Shown here in pieces: positions 12,161 to 24,299 of a DNA stretch of 64,000 nt; position 1 is the stretch's first letter; every line of letters starts with the position of its first letter. Source of the DNA: Cyclaneusma minus (Eukaryota; Ascomycota; Leotiomycetes; Marthamycetales; Marthamycetaceae); assembly GCA_037179335.1 (NCBI GenBank), contig JAKZHN010000001.1:2108001-2172000 (forward strand), given 5' to 3'. The position numbers and the translations under genes are program-made. The notes under the pieces are model-generated. The model made no database searches. It was not told the origin of the DNA and saw only the letters and a list, made by a program, of their open reading frames with translations.

Positions 12161-14198
12161 TCAGACATTGGCCATGTCAACGTCTTCCTCGCCCTGCTTG
12201 TCCTCAATCTTGGCAGCACTCTCCTTCACAACCTGCTCAAGGTACGATCCTTCGTATGTGACACCAACGCTCTTGCAGAAGGCTCTGTGGGCAGTCTTAA
12301 CTCCGGCGAGATTCTTTCCAGGAATTGCGCCACGGACACTCTCGACGCGAGCCTTCGCATCTCGGATGCGAGCCTTCTCTTCTTCGACAATCTTTTGCAT
12401 GTAACTGCCTTCGTACTTATCGCCAGCTGACCTGCGGTATGAGAATTCGGTTAATGCAACACGCTGCTCATCAGTCCAGGCTGTGGAGATGTTGGGGTCT
12501 GTGGGGTCGTTGCAAAGTGCGGGATGGTAGGTGACGGGGCCGTAGGAGGGTGCAAGTGGGCCTGGAACAGGGGCGAACATCTTGCCGATGACGCTCTTCT
12601 GGACCTGGTTCGAATGACTCTTCTCGATCCTCATGGAGTCGTTCTTCTCAGATTTCTCATCCATATTGTCCTTCGATTGGATGTCCTTGCCTCCTCCGAG
12701 CATTCCCCTCCTCGTTTTCTCAGCCTTCCTGTCTTTCGAGGCTGCTTCGCGTCGATCGGCTTTCGAGATGGATGGATTAGCCATGTCTGTATCGCCTTCC
12801 GTGTCGTTCGGGATGCTAGCGTCATCATTCATAGCTTGGAATCTCTTGGAAGTGAGCCTCGAACTCTTCATGGGAGCGATCTTCTTAGGCGCCGGTGCTT
12901 GCAGAGATTCACCAGTCTCGTCTTCATCGTCGCGAGAGCGCTTCTTGGAAGCGTTGGGATCGAAGATGCCGTTCACACCGTCTTTGCCGAATCCAAACAT
13001 CCCAAACATGCCCTTGCCATCTCTTCCGGCCTTCTCCTCGCACTTCTTGTTGAGCTTCAAGTTGTAAGCTTTGTTTCACGCTTCCTGCCACTCAGCGTCA
13101 ACCTTATGGAGGTATGCATTGCACATCTTCGACTCGAGCGAAGATTCCCACTCGTCCATCTTTCCTTCGCGCTAAGCCTGCGCTACCTTATCCCCTCGAT
13201 AATTTGAGAGCTGAGTTCTGAGTTTGAATAAGGCCCGCACCTCGCTTCTTGGTCTCGCGGCCGCAATGGTGTATCTCTGGTAAGCGCCGAAGTCGTAGGT
13301 TCTGGTGACAAACGTGTCAATAATTTCTCCCTTGGTGTCAAGCTCCTTCTGCAGACGCTTCCTCAATTGATCAACTCGCTGCTGGGCGTCTGTGGATAAG
13401 GGAGAATTCATGTCATTCCGCTTGCTACTTTTCACATGACCCATTGAACGCTCATATCTGTCAGCTTGAGCGCAGAGACAGTCAATGTACGCCGTCGTTG
13501 CATTGGCAATCTTGGGCGGCTTGGGGTTGTAAGGTGGCCCGGAGAAGCTCACGGACGTGCTGGCTGAAGTAGATAGGACTATTCCCTGTTCCTTCATATG
13601 CTGGTCACATAGGTAGGCGACGAAAGAGCGAACTTCGGGCATCTTCAGTGGACGACCAACGGGCATGTTGAACTCAGGTAGGTTCAAGTTCGCTAAGTCG
13701 GCCAAGAGGGCTGACTTGGCGAGGGTTGCGAAGGTTGAATATGCTGACTTTTTCTCAAAGCGCTTGGCATCCATATCAACATCTGCTCCACTGCTTCCCT
13801 GGGTTTCGCGACTCTCGGCAGTCGACCAGCTGTCTGCCCAGATGGGCTTGGGCGTGGCCGAAACTGGCTGCGCGGGATGACCTAAGTGAACGGCAGGTAC
13901 ATTCTTGGACGTGAACATGCTGCTAGTACCGCGATCTTGATTATTGCTGTTGCCTCGGCTGGTAACTGGCATGGTGTAGGTCATAAGCTGGGCGAGGTCA
14001 TCAACACCTGTAGGTTGACCGTCTTGGCGAGACGAGGCCGAGCCGTCGAGAGCGTAATCCGGAGTGCCGGACGCGAATGTAGTGGTGGGAGATGATTCGG
14101 GTGCAGCCGGTTGGTTCATGGTGAAGTTGCTTCCAGTCCTATTGGGGTGGAGGACAAATTGAAAGGTACTGCCAGAGCTAGCGTTGGGCGCAGAGTTC
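12161..14198 (-). pseudogene. YGS-family member 2 with two in-frame stop codons
   Basis: The frames 14198-13172 and 13060-12161 are the same reading frame, interrupted by TAG at 13172-13174 and TGA at 13076-13078. The intervening codons are protein-like and match member 1 in position. Each stop is one transition from a sense codon (CAG to TAG, TGG to TGA). N-terminal features shared with member 1 are FQFVLHPNRT, an MNQ start-like block and TPKPIWADSWS. Later come FGMFGFGKDGVNG and two YGS motifs, DKYEGSYMQKIVEEEKARI and VTYEGSYLEQVVKESAAKI, before the tail EDVDMANV. A phase-2 intron (acceptor at 14199-14200, donor GTAAGT near 14315) leads to an upstream exon ending SNIVT, whose start I could not find. 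Function unknown; probably not producing a full-length protein. Confidence 0.75.
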
Positions 14199-14479
14199 CT
14201 GTGAGGCAGAAGTCAGTCAATGGTTTCAGGTGCTTGATGCTGAGAGTGGACCCGCGCAGACCGTAGATCAGACGAGGGTAGACTGAGTCTGGAGTTGGAC
14301 ATTGGAGAACTTACGTGACAATGTTCGATGGTGGGGAATTCTCCTTGTCTTCGAAACTGGTCGGATTTTAGTCCATCTTGATCTCTTGGAGGTTGGTGAG
14401 CAGAACCATTATGTGATCTTGCAAGTATCAAGGCTCTGAGCAATGTAGCAAATTGACGTCTTGCCCGGCAGAAAAAGTG

Positions 14480-15466
14480 GGACACTGGGAATGTGGTACT
14501 CAGGTTTCGGTGCGCGCAGAGAAGAAAAAGTAGGATCAGGCGTGAAGGAAGGTTGGAAGTTTAGTAGTCGGCGGGCGCAGAAGTCGCTGCAGGCGAGGCG
14601 CGCTCGGGGTTTGGTCGCCAGAACCTATATCACATTTACAGCGTCCGCAAAGCTGCCCGCAGTGACAGCAATGCCTAGAGCGACAGCGGATCGTGAAGCG
14701 ACAGCGGAAGGTGGGAACTGTAGGAAAATTGAAAATGGCACATCGTAGAATGACAACGAAGACGTCAAAACTGAGTATCTATACCAATACTTTGGTACTC
14801 CAAGGTCCCAGCCATATCTTGCCGGCTCATGAGAATACTAGCTAACAAAAAGCTTTGGAAAACACAGATTATGTGACGGTTATCATCTCGGTTGAAATGA
14901 CACAAATTCCTTGAATTGTAAAGGGGCAGAATTCTCGATGCTTGTTGAGGACTGGTCCAGGAAGCCAGGACACGTCCAAATACATGACTGTTCTAGTAGA
15001 CTAGAACGGGACTCACAAGAACTTCTATCACAGGAATCTCATGCAAAGAAACTCCAAGCTCGGAGATTTGTAGCAGGGGCTGGGCTTTAAGCACAATTCT
15101 CATTCCTGTTAGCAAAGTTGTGCTAATGCGTAAGCTAACTAGAATCTATCTGCTTTGTCAACTCTAGAAGTTCCTAATTCTTGCTCCGGGATTGGAAACT
15201 GCTAATTGCTTGTGTATACGGAGGAATCAATCATGGATACAGATGAAACGCAGCATCACTTGTCCACTTGTGAAATGGGTATGCCCGATGTCGAACGACG
15301 AAAGTTGCCTCTGGATATACCAGAGAACTTCCCCTATTCCGGGCACATAATCCAGCCTCTCAAGTAGAGCGCAATTCGTTTGCGAGGAGACGTTTTCCAG
15401 ACCAGCAAATGCATGTGCAACAAATGTACAAGTGCTTGCCGGCGCAAGTATCTATCTATCTGTTTG
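14480..15466. other. Intergenic region between YGS members 2 and 3
   Basis: No gene supported. Contains the presumed promoter or first exon of member 2 at its left edge and the 3' flank of member 3 at its right edge. The block near 15470-15510 (ACCAGGTCCC, then TGTGCAAAGC) resembles the 3' flanks of the other two members. Confidence 0.45.
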
Positions 15467-16652
15467 TCAAGGCAGAAAACCTCTCCAGACCAGGTCCCTA
15501 TGTGCAAAGCAAGCCTCTGGCCTGGCCCTCTCTTCATCGATCATGATCCTCTCGTACTTCTGCTGGCAAGCCAGCTTGCAGTACTTGTTCTCGATAATCT
15601 TCGCAAGGTACGAGCCGTTGTATCGAATGCCGGCGTCCTCGCAGAACACTTTGTAGGCTTCGTGCTCTCTTTCGATCGAGCCTAGCTGCTCCTTGTACGT
15701 AAGTTCGAGTCCCAAAACATCCATGACCGTGGATAAAGCACGCTCAGTGTCCAACTGGGTTTTCTCGCGTTCGACGACCTTCTCAAAAAAGGATCCGGAG
15801 TAGCAGAAATTGACCCTGGCGCAGTGATCCCGGTATTTTGCTTCCGTAACCGTGACGCGTTGCTCGAGGGTCAGTGATTCCAAGAAGGTGGTATTCTGGT
15901 ACACAAATTGGGCAAAGGTTGGTACAGGAGTAGTCTCGTAAACGGCTTCGATGGGATCATTCAGCTTGAGGTCGCCAAAGACCTGGTTCATGAGCTCGCC
16001 GGAGTCTTTCGCTTCAAGGTCCGTGAGTTTCTTCGAATCCTTCTCCTTCGAACCCTCCGAGGCTTGCTTGGCGTCCTTGATGTTGTTTTCCAGCTGCATG
16101 ATGCTCTCATCCTCGATTATGGTGCTCTCAATGTCGCCCATTATGTCCGCATCGGCCTCGATCAGCCCAGCCTGTCTGGCTTGCCTCGCGTGCTTCTGCG
16201 CCCTTTGAAGTCTTCGATGCTTGGTCTCGACGACATCATCGACCATTTCGATGTCTTGTAGGTCGCCAGCAGCACTGTTGGATTCACCGTCAATACCAGG
16301 CAAGTGTTAGTCCACCGGTTTGGAATGCTGGGGCAGAAGGATTGGGGTCACAGAGGGAGGCTTACTGCGCCATGCTGGAATACAGGCTTTTTGCCTCCAG
16401 GAAGCCGGGGTCCACTGTATCTTCAATGTCTTGTGCGAAGATTCGGAGGATGTTGGTCTTTCCCGGCGACTGTTTGTTCTGGAGTAACCATAAACCCAAG
16501 TTGTACTTGCGGGGTCTCTTCGCCAAAGTCCTTCCAGTTGACCTGGACCATCCAGTCGCGCTTGACCTGGAAAAGGTGCTTCGCCCGCGGAGAAGCGAGG
16601 TTGGTTTGTCGGCTGCAATCGTTGTAACAGCAGGCGAGGCGCAATGCGACAA
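15467..16652 (-). CDS. YGS-family member 3, 5' end unresolved
   Basis: The main exon runs 16274-15467. A GTAAGC...AACAG intron (16275-16365, phase 2) joins it to an upstream exon ending at 16366 that encodes ...FLEAKSLYSSMA. The main exon has a predicted coiled coil rich in Lys and Glu (first 110 residues), then two YGS motifs, VNFCYSGSFFEKVVEREK and GIRYNGSYLAKIIENK, then a basic end. It lacks the acidic EDxxM tail and the FGMFGFG block of members 1 and 2, so it is a divergent or truncated relative. In the upstream exon two overlapping frames both look protein-like (one with VNWKDFGEETPQVQLGFM, the other with NILRIFAQDIEDTVDPGF), which suggests a frameshift near 16450-16490 or a missed intron. 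No convincing ATG was found upstream; if the upstream exon is ignored, the first ATG in the main exon is at 16246. Function unknown. Confidence 0.6.
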
Positions 16653-17597
16653 GTGTGTAAGTAATATCAGGATTTGGTAGAGAAATTTGACGAGACGAAA
16701 GCGGTATGTTATAAGATCACGGCAGTTTCAAAACTATAGGGGATTGTGGGACGACGGAAAGTGTAAACCAACGACATATCATGATATTATGGAATCGCAG
16801 CGAAACCCCAAAAACCGAAACCTATACTGATGGGTTAGATCTCAATATGCAAGATCCAAATTGTATTGCGCCCAGTTGCAAAGACATCGGTATTGTTTAA
16901 GAAAAAGTACCTGGTGGGCATGGGTAAGTGTCTAATGGTCACAACCGGCTTTGAAATAACTTGAATTTCTCGGACTCCAAAGAGTTGGAGAGCTGGAAAC
17001 TCTCAGCAACCTGTTCCATGGGATTGAGTCTAATTACAATATCTAGTATGTAACAGGGGCTCAGAGCTAGAATTGCTTGAAGGCGTCTGGTGAGTAAACT
17101 AGTCCATTAAAGGCTTAAAACTAGACAGGCGCAGACTAAAAGTACCCAGGGCTCATCAAGTTGGTCAATCAGTCATGAGACTTTTTGCGGAACAGAAGGA
17201 GACATGTGGTCAGGACTGTCACGCCTGCAATATCTATCAGAGCAAGCTTGATGATTGTAAGCTCGCATCAAGCATGAAACTTATCTGCAAACCCTTTGAC
17301 TGGAAACAAGTCGGCGTGAGGCAACTGAAATATTTGGTCACCCTGTTCTCAGGATTGTTGATAGGCCGTGTACTGTAGTTCGCAACTGGGCACGTAAGCT
17401 GCATCGGGAGTCTCATATGACAATGGCGGGCGATACTCCTTCGCCTGCTTACATGTGAATTTCCTTCCGCTCCCACCCCGAATCCGAATTTCTTGCTGCA
17501 TCTCCACCAATCTGAATCGCCCAAGGTCAACAACCAGCAGCTTCATATCATGGTGTCAGTCCTCCTTGATTTGCCGCCATCCGCGCAAATTCCCTAG
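16653..17597. other. Intergenic region between divergent arrays 1 and 2
   Basis: Separates the minus-strand YGS array from the plus-strand MGGA array, so it should hold two divergent promoters. Short ORFs only; nothing else recognised. Confidence 0.45.
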
Positions 17598-18114
17598 ATG
17601 ACTGACTTTAAAGCTCTCATAGCCCTCATCCCGCCATTTTCCCGAAGAACTTCAGGAAGAAGAAGGAGGCATACACGAGAGAGTGGGTACACCCGTATCG
17701 CATATGAGTTTCACACTCCACCTTCCAAGCACATCAAACTAAACGAGTGCCAGAGAGCTTATTGCGCAGTTTGTCGACAAGAAAGAGAACAACGGAGCGT
17801 TTGCCCTCGGACGAGCCGACGGCTTGCTGGCCCTAGCCAGGGAGGAGAAGGATGATCTCGTCAAACGGCGCTTACTCAAACGTGCTGCGAGGGCGAGAAA
17901 ATGTGCTCGGACACATTTGAAGAAGTCTCTGGACCCCGAGAGATGGATGGGATCGAAGAGAATCCGACAAGCAAAGAAGCGGAAGATACAGGCAGAGAAG
18001 AAACAGATGGCAGAGCTCGTGAACACTACTGAGAAACTCAGTCTCAATCAGTCTGGTGATGGAAAGGAGGCCAAGGTCGAGAAGGATGAGGATCACGAGA
18101 TGGGTGGAGCTTGA
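17598..18114 (+). CDS. MGGA-family member 1, small basic protein
   Basis: Proposed exons are 17598-17707 and 17754-18114 (156 residues), joined in phase 2 by a 46-base intron with a weak GTTTCA donor and a GCCAG acceptor. That junction recreates the split Glu codon seen in every sister gene, which is why I chose it. The second exon is very basic (LKRAARARKCARTHLKK, then KRIRQAKKRKIQAEKK) and ends with the family tail: AELVNTTEKLSLNQSGDG, then DEDHEMGGA. It has no signal peptide, membrane segment or known domain; the charge pattern suggests a helical, possibly nucleic-acid-binding or nuclear protein, which is inference only. The first exon is the less certain part. Confidence 0.6.
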
Positions 18115-18580
18115 ATGACTGGATGCTGCTGCATCTCTTCTCGGAAATCGCGAACCTGTGTCTCCTGCCACAACGTGAATCGTCAGGTCACCAGTCGTAG
18201 AAACTACCAATTGAGGACCTTTTAAAACAGGACAACCTTCTGGTTTCGCAGTTGTGATATGCCCCTTTTTGTACTCATTTTTGAGCTCTAAGTAGGACAA
18301 AATTTAGAATCAGCGACATGGCTACTTCCAGGCCTTGAAAATTGCTCAGAAATATATATCATGTCACGGATGTCAAGTGACTTAGGCTCCACCGATTCCG
18401 CATTTCATTTTCGCTTCCTCCGAAGCGCGTACGCGACCTTCCTGACTACAAATACCAGGCGGTGTCTTCGCGCTGCACCCGCGACCGAACGCCAACCCCA
18501 CACAATTGTCAATAACCTGAGCTCGGCCGACTTTGATCTCAAGACGGCAAGCCGACTGACAGACATTGTTTAGCTTCGCA

Positions 18581-19611
18581 ATGTCGTTGCCACTGTCTGA
18601 CGACAGGAAGCTCGACGCCATGATCGCGGAGTAAGTTCTTCACCTGATGAGCCTACTGCACCATGGTTCGGCGCATTACAAACGACTGACAGAACCTGTA
18701 GGAGCAACCTCAGACTTTCTTCCCACTACCAGCAACCGACAGGACGTGGTCGTGCTCCGATTCCCATGACGGACGACAGATACACCCGCGTCTCGTTGCC
18801 CTCCCAGAAAAATGCCTCTGGCAGTCTCCCAGTCCCATCTGGTCCCCGTTTGCCTTACCAGAACAATACCTCTCGCACTCTTCCAATTCCGTCTGGTCCT
18901 TGTTTGCCCTCCCACATCGATGTCTCTCGCAGTCTTCCAGGCCCGTCTGGTCCCCGTTTGCCTTCCCAGACCAATGCCTCTCGCACCCTTCCAGTCCCGT
19001 CTGGCTCTACCAATGAGTAAGTATACTCCTCACCACGGTCTCCTAGCCACCTTCATATGACGAAACAACTAACTTCCAGCAATCGCAGAGCCAATTACTT
19101 GGTTGAAGTCCCTGGTTATCTCCGAGTCGAAGTGGCCCGTTTCGAAAAGAAGCAGAAAAACACTGCAGCAAAATTCAAGGCCAAAGCCGTTGGACTACGC
19201 GCGCATGCTCAAGGTCTTCCTGAAAGTTCGGAGAAGAAGAAGTTGCTGAAGAAAGCTGCCGGTGCGGAACGACTTACTGCTCAGACGGCTTGGGAGGCGC
19301 AAAATCCATATGAAGCGTACAAGGCACGGCAGCAGTTGCTCGAGGATAGGCAGAAGACAGAGGCCGTGATGAATCCTGAGGAAGTACGTGTGTACAAGGG
19401 ATGGACCAAGACGCAGCGTAAAAGGTACAGGCGGCGCCAGGCGGCCAAGGTGACGGATAGTACGGAGGCTGCCATCAGTCTTGGTCAGTCAGCAGATATC
19501 AAAACCAAAGTGGAGGACAGTGATGAAGACGGTGAGGACGACGACGAGGAAGACAATGAGGAAGACGACGAGGTTTCCAGCGAGGAGGAATGGGAAAAGC
19601 ATCTTCCCTAG
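18581..19611 (+). CDS. MGGA-family member 2 with a 20-residue tandem repeat
   Basis: Three exons, 18581-18630, 18702-19016 and 19080-19611, give 298 residues. Both introns have strong GTAAGT donors and phase-2 junctions splitting a GA|N codon. Exon 1 (MSLPLSDDRKLDAMIA) is the short family exon. Exon 2 is unique to this copy and encodes about four tandem units of roughly 20 residues of the type LPSQTNASRTLPVPSGPR (60-base DNA repeat, about 18790-19010). Exon 3 has a basic helical region, then TKTQRKRYRRRQAAKVTDST and AISLGQSAD, equivalent to the family tail. Here, however, the MGGA end is replaced by a long acidic tail (DEDGEDDDEEDNEEDDE) ending EKHLP. Function unknown. The repeat could be an adhesive or spacer segment; no signal peptide is present. 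Confidence 0.8.
18790..19012 (+). repeat. 60-base in-frame tandem repeat, about 4 copies
   Basis: Lies in exon 2 of MGGA member 2. Each unit reads roughly TTGCC(C/T)TCCCAGA...AATGCCTCTCGCA..CTTCCAGTCCCGTCTGGTCCCCGT and encodes about 20 residues. Copies differ by scattered substitutions only; the reading frame is kept. Confidence 0.85.
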
Positions 19612-20305
19612 AGCTGTAACAAAAGAATGCAACTCCGAGCTGAACCAAACTACATCCAAACAAATGAAGAGTTTTCCCTAGTGAGAAGATGTTGGACCTA
19701 CCCAAACAGCAGCATCTCTAGCCCTCTTTTTTTAGCTAATTCTGTGTGACAGTTTGATGACTCCATTATCCACGGTCTATGAAAGCAGGTCCATGGCCTT
19801 ACTCAATGGTCAATAAAGCTCCTACGTCCCTGAATATAGGTATCATATCACGACTACCAAGCATATCATCATCACCTTGAGTTCTTGGCTGTTGTTGTTG
19901 TGCCGGCTTGGCCGCACAGATTCACTGTACACGTACGGCCGTCTTGATCATGTGTATTCGACCGTGCATCTCCATGTGGTCTGCCGCCCACCTTCACTTG
20001 GTCGGCCGCCCATCATCACATTTTTTACCCAACCGCCTATATTAAGTATGCCCACTCGGACGGTTGACCTAGCGCCGTCCTAAGCGAAATAGCGACCTCC
20101 CTGGATATTTTAAATATGGCACCAGTATCTCTGCGAACTCTCTCTTCTTTTCTAAATCAACAACTGCTACAACAAACAGTTAAGAACTAAGGTACCACAG
20201 CTTCAATCTACAACAATCACAGCTTCACACTGTGCCGCCGTCGGAAGATCTACTACAACCTCAATCATCCATAGTACATTCAAAGACCATTCCGACTATC
20301 TTACA
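19612..20305. other. Promoter region of MGGA member 3
   Basis: The block 20040-20200 (CACTCGGACGG..., a CGCCGTCC...GCGAAATAGCG stretch, a TTTTAAATA segment, then CTCTCTTCTTTTCTAAATC) is recognisably similar to 36110-36260 upstream of member 5. The promoter was therefore duplicated with the gene. Confidence 0.6.
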
Positions 20306-20913
20306 ATGGCATCAGTTGATTCCCCGTGCTTTTCCATCAATACCAAGCCTAACGAGTGAGTCCTTGTCCACAATGACCACCTTTGCTCCACTACAAGCAT
20401 CACAAGGCACTGACCACGTTCTTTAGGGTCGACACAGCCATGCCAAAGGCAGCAGCTACCCCCGACACATCCAAATCGTAAGCATACCCGACTTACACAT
20501 TCCTCCATACTGTGCTTTATACTAAAACTGAAACAAGCCCCACCAAAGATCTCATCTTTCTCCAGATTGCGTGTTTGGATCAATTGTTCCCAAAATGGCA
20601 GCTACAAGCAAAACTCGCTGTCCTCCCAGAAAAGGACAGGAGAGCTAGCGCTATGGCTTTCTTGGGATGCCAACCTTCACCCTCCAAACCCAGTCTGAGA
20701 CGATCTGAGAGACTCAAGGAAAAGAGATTGCGGGATGTCGAAGAGAGGAGGGGCGAGCGGAAGATCATGAGGAAGCAACAGAAAAAAGTGGCCAACAAGA
20801 AGAAAGTGGCGAACAGGAAGATGAAGAAACTGGTGACCGCCACTTGCGCTCTGACTATGGAGACCTCTGGCAAGGAGGAGGAGAGCGAGGATGCGGAAAT
20901 GGGTGGAGCTTGA
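20306..20913 (+). CDS. MGGA-family member 3
   Basis: Three exons, 20306-20355, 20427-20477 and 20538-20913, give 158 residues. Exon 1 encodes MASVDSPCFSINTKPN and ends GA before a GTGAGTCCTTGTCC donor that is nearly identical to those of members 4, 5 and 6. Intron 2 has a GTAAGC donor; I chose the ACAAG acceptor at 20537 because it alone keeps the long third-exon frame, while CTCCAG at 20565 would shift it. Exon 3 has LDQLFPKWQLQAKL, a very basic Lys/Arg region (ERKIMRKQQKKVANKKKVA) and the tail SEDAEMGGA. Function unknown. Looks intact. Confidence 0.8.
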
Positions 20914-21572
20914 ATGCTCTCCATTGTGATTGCGTTGCTTCACACGAATTTGGTAGTTGGATGATTTGACTTTGGTCTAGATACAGGACTCTTCTCGAGT
21001 TGTAGGACTATTTCAAACATAAAAATGAACGATACCATGCTTGGAAAGCTTTTCAGAGAAAATCATGCTCGGGCGATGATCTTTGCTACGCATGCTTCGC
21101 GGCCCATCTCTACTCTCCTTTCTCGGCCCCCCCATCTTCACACTTTGCTGTTCCGGCTCGGTCACCCCTCCCTTAAATACCAACACTGCCACTGCGATCT
21201 CCAAACACCCTCCTTTCTCCTACAACAACTACAGCTTCACACCACGACAAAGCCCGACCCTCCGCTACATTTCACTTTCTCGGACCTTTCAGACTCTCAA
21301 GCTACTCTACCGATTCCACAATGGCTCATTTCACTTTCTCCTACATGTTGACCGACATCAAGCCCGATGAGTCAGTCCTTATCCCCACAATGACCGCCCT
21401 GCTTCACTACGAACAGCACAAGCAACTAACTATGATCAGTAGGGACAACGTACCTAAAACACAGGTACCTTCACCCAAGGCACCTCGCGAGATGCCCAAA
21501 GTAGAGTAAGCCCTGCACATTCACTCCGTCCCGCTCACTTCAGACTAAAACATGCCCCAGGAGAAACCCCGA

Positions 21573-21577
21573 CTTCC
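21573..21577. repeat. Left target-site duplication CTTCC
   Basis: Identical to 35568-35572 on the other side of the outer LTR element. Five bases is the usual duplication for Ty3/Gypsy and Ty1/Copia integrases. Confidence 0.9.
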
Positions 21578-21779
21578 TATCACGGTGCAAGACGAAGGCA
21601 GGTCCTAGGAAATAGCGACGTTGATCTACGGAGGAGAGAAGAGGAGCCAGAGGAGCTCAAGAGCTATATACAGACGCCAAGGGCCAAGCGCGGGGCGTGG
21701 TGGTGGTAGTGATTTAAAAGTAGGGGGTTGACCGGAACGAAGCGGTTATATGACTAAGAAACGGCATAGTGCTGTAATA
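21578..21779 (-). repeat. LTR of the Gypsy-type element (left copy, 3' LTR)
   Basis: 202 bases; aligns without gaps to 35366-35567. I noticed a single transversion (GCGCGG versus GCCCGG); all other differences seen are C/T or G/A. Confidence 0.92.
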
Positions 21780-21791
21780 TTACCCCTTTTT
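21780..21791 (-). other. Polypurine tract of the Gypsy-type element
   Basis: Minus strand reads AAAAAGGGGTAA directly against the LTR, the position and composition of a plus-strand primer for LTR elements. Confidence 0.65.
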
Positions 21792-24299
21792 AAACGGCTA
21801 CTCGTTTTTGAATAGTTTTAAAATAACTATAAATTTTAAGAATATTATAAAATTTTTGGAAAATAATGCCTTTGTAATTTCAAATTATTAAATAAACCAA
21901 TATTTTATAATAGAAAACTATAAAATTAATTTCTGTATAAAATTTAAAGCTAATTTCCAAATTGCAAATTTTTTAAATTTACTATGGCTTTTATAAACCA
22001 GCTTTTTAATTAGGGCTGCCTAGATAACTATAAAAGCTTTAAATTTAAAGGGCTTATTAAATTAAAAATATTATAATTTTTTTTATATATTTATTGCTTG
22101 ATAAATATTGGAAATCCCGGCTTTTAAAATAATTTTATATATTAATTTTATAAAACCTTTTTCTAGCTAAATGAATTTTTTTAAGGCTGCTAAAAAATGA
22201 TTTTATTCTATTAAATTAATTAATTTGGCCTTTTTATTTTTATTATAAATATTCAGGATTTTATTAAATTCCCAATACTTTTTAGGTTTTTTAATATTAT
22301 TGTTTTTTTTAATATATAGCTATAAATATTACGGCTTTTTAAATAAATAATTTTATTTTAACCAAATAATTTTAAAAAATCTGGCTTTAGCCAAAAAAAA
22401 AAGAAATATAAAATATATATTTTCTTTTATAAATTTGGATAATTTAAATTAATAAGCTTGGCCTTTTTTATAAATTTTATAAATTTGCCAAAGGCCGGTC
22501 TATTTCTTTTTGTGTTATAAAATAATTAGTTTTTATATTTTTGGTATTAATATAAATTAATTGGCCTTTTGTATAATGCGGAGCTTTTAAATAGCGGATA
22601 TTAATATATTTTTTAAATTTATTAATATATTTTTTTGAATTTATTAATTAATTGCTGTATTAAAGCCTTAAGCTAATTTAGGATTTTAATTAGGCAATTT
22701 ATAATAGCGTTAGCTTTATAAAATTATTTTTTCTAAATTAAAAATATTATAAAAAGGCAGGAATTTGAAATTTTTATATTTATATAAAAATAAAACCTAT
22801 AATTTGCGAAAAGTAATATTATATCTATAATTTTAAACATTTAATTATTAAAAGCGAATTTAGCTAATAAAAGCCAATTTATTCAATTATCCTGATGGAA
22901 AAATATAAAGGCTTGGAAATATTCCTTTAGAATTGTATTAAATATTTGGTTTCATTATTATTATTTCTTTTTAAAAAAAGGCCTTAAAAATTATATTTAA
23001 TTATTTTAATAAATATTTTTAGAATTTTAAAATAAATCAAATATTTTTATTAAGAATTTTATTATTAAAAATTTTATAAAGGCAATAAATATTAAAAATA
23101 AATATATTAGCTAGCTTTTTAATTAAAAAGCCAGTAATAAAAATAAAGTATTGCATTTTAATTAGCCGGTATATTATAATTAAAATATATCAAAATACTT
23201 TTTTATAGTATTTATATTTAAAAAGTAATATAATATAATTAATAAAAATATTAAATCAAGTTTTATATAAAATAGGCAAAAATTTAAAGAAATCAAATAA
23301 TAAAAAATATAAAATTTTTATTTAATTATATAGCTAATAGGCTTTAATATAGCTAATAATATACTTTAATATTTTCTGCTATTAATAATATTGAATGATT
23401 ATAAATAGAATTTTAATTTATTTTAAACAGTTAATTAATATTGCAAAATATATATAATAAATTGTTTAAATTTAAAGGCCAAATATATTTGGTAAAATAA
23501 AACATTTTATTATTTTTAATTATAAAATCCGCTATTTATTAGCGGAAATCTTTTTATAATTGCTTAGGCTATTTATAAATTATTTTATTTTTTAAGGCTT
23601 TTAAAGCAAATTTTGCAATTTATAATAAATAATAGATATTTTAAATAATTTTATTAATTAATTATTTAAAGTTGGAGATTATTATAAATAATAATAATAA
23701 AAAGCTAAAATCGGGGCTTAAAAGCAAGTTTTTTTTTCGAGGCTAAAGCGGTTTTTCGGGAATAATATTTATTAGTAATATTATAAGCGGTTATTAAATT
23801 CGTTTTTGGATATAGTTTTAGCTTTGCGGCTAAGAATATTAAATAACATAGCTTGCTTGCTAGAATAATAAATAATTTAAAAATTAAAAATTAAAAAACA
23901 TTTAAATGATTAAATTTAGCATTAATTAAAGGCTTTAATAATTATAAATATATATAAATTTTAATACTTAATTATTAATTCAATTTATTTTTAAATTTTA
24001 TAAACTTTTGGAGCCTATTTTTTTAAGGCTTTAATAATTGCTAAAAGCCGTTTATTATAGATTTTATAATTATATTTAATTGCTAAGTATTTTGCGAAAA
24101 AGAAAGCTATAGGCTGAAATATATTATTATTTTTAAATTAAAAAAAAAATTAAAGCCTAATTAAAAATATTAATTTTAAAAATAATCCATTAAAAATAAT
24201 TAAATAAAGCCAAAATAAAATCAATAATAAAATCCGCCTAACAAAAATTAAAGGATTTTTATTTAATTAAAATATAACGCGGTGCTAAAATTTTAAAAA

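Noticed and set aside
12524..13207. 227-residue plus-strand ORF over YGS member 2
   Set aside because: The minus strand has clear family homology; this frame is its shadow.
20478..20565. MGGA member 3 intron 2 ending at CTCCAG (20565)
   Set aside because: It puts the third exon out of frame and loses the conserved tail; ACAAG at 20537 keeps it.
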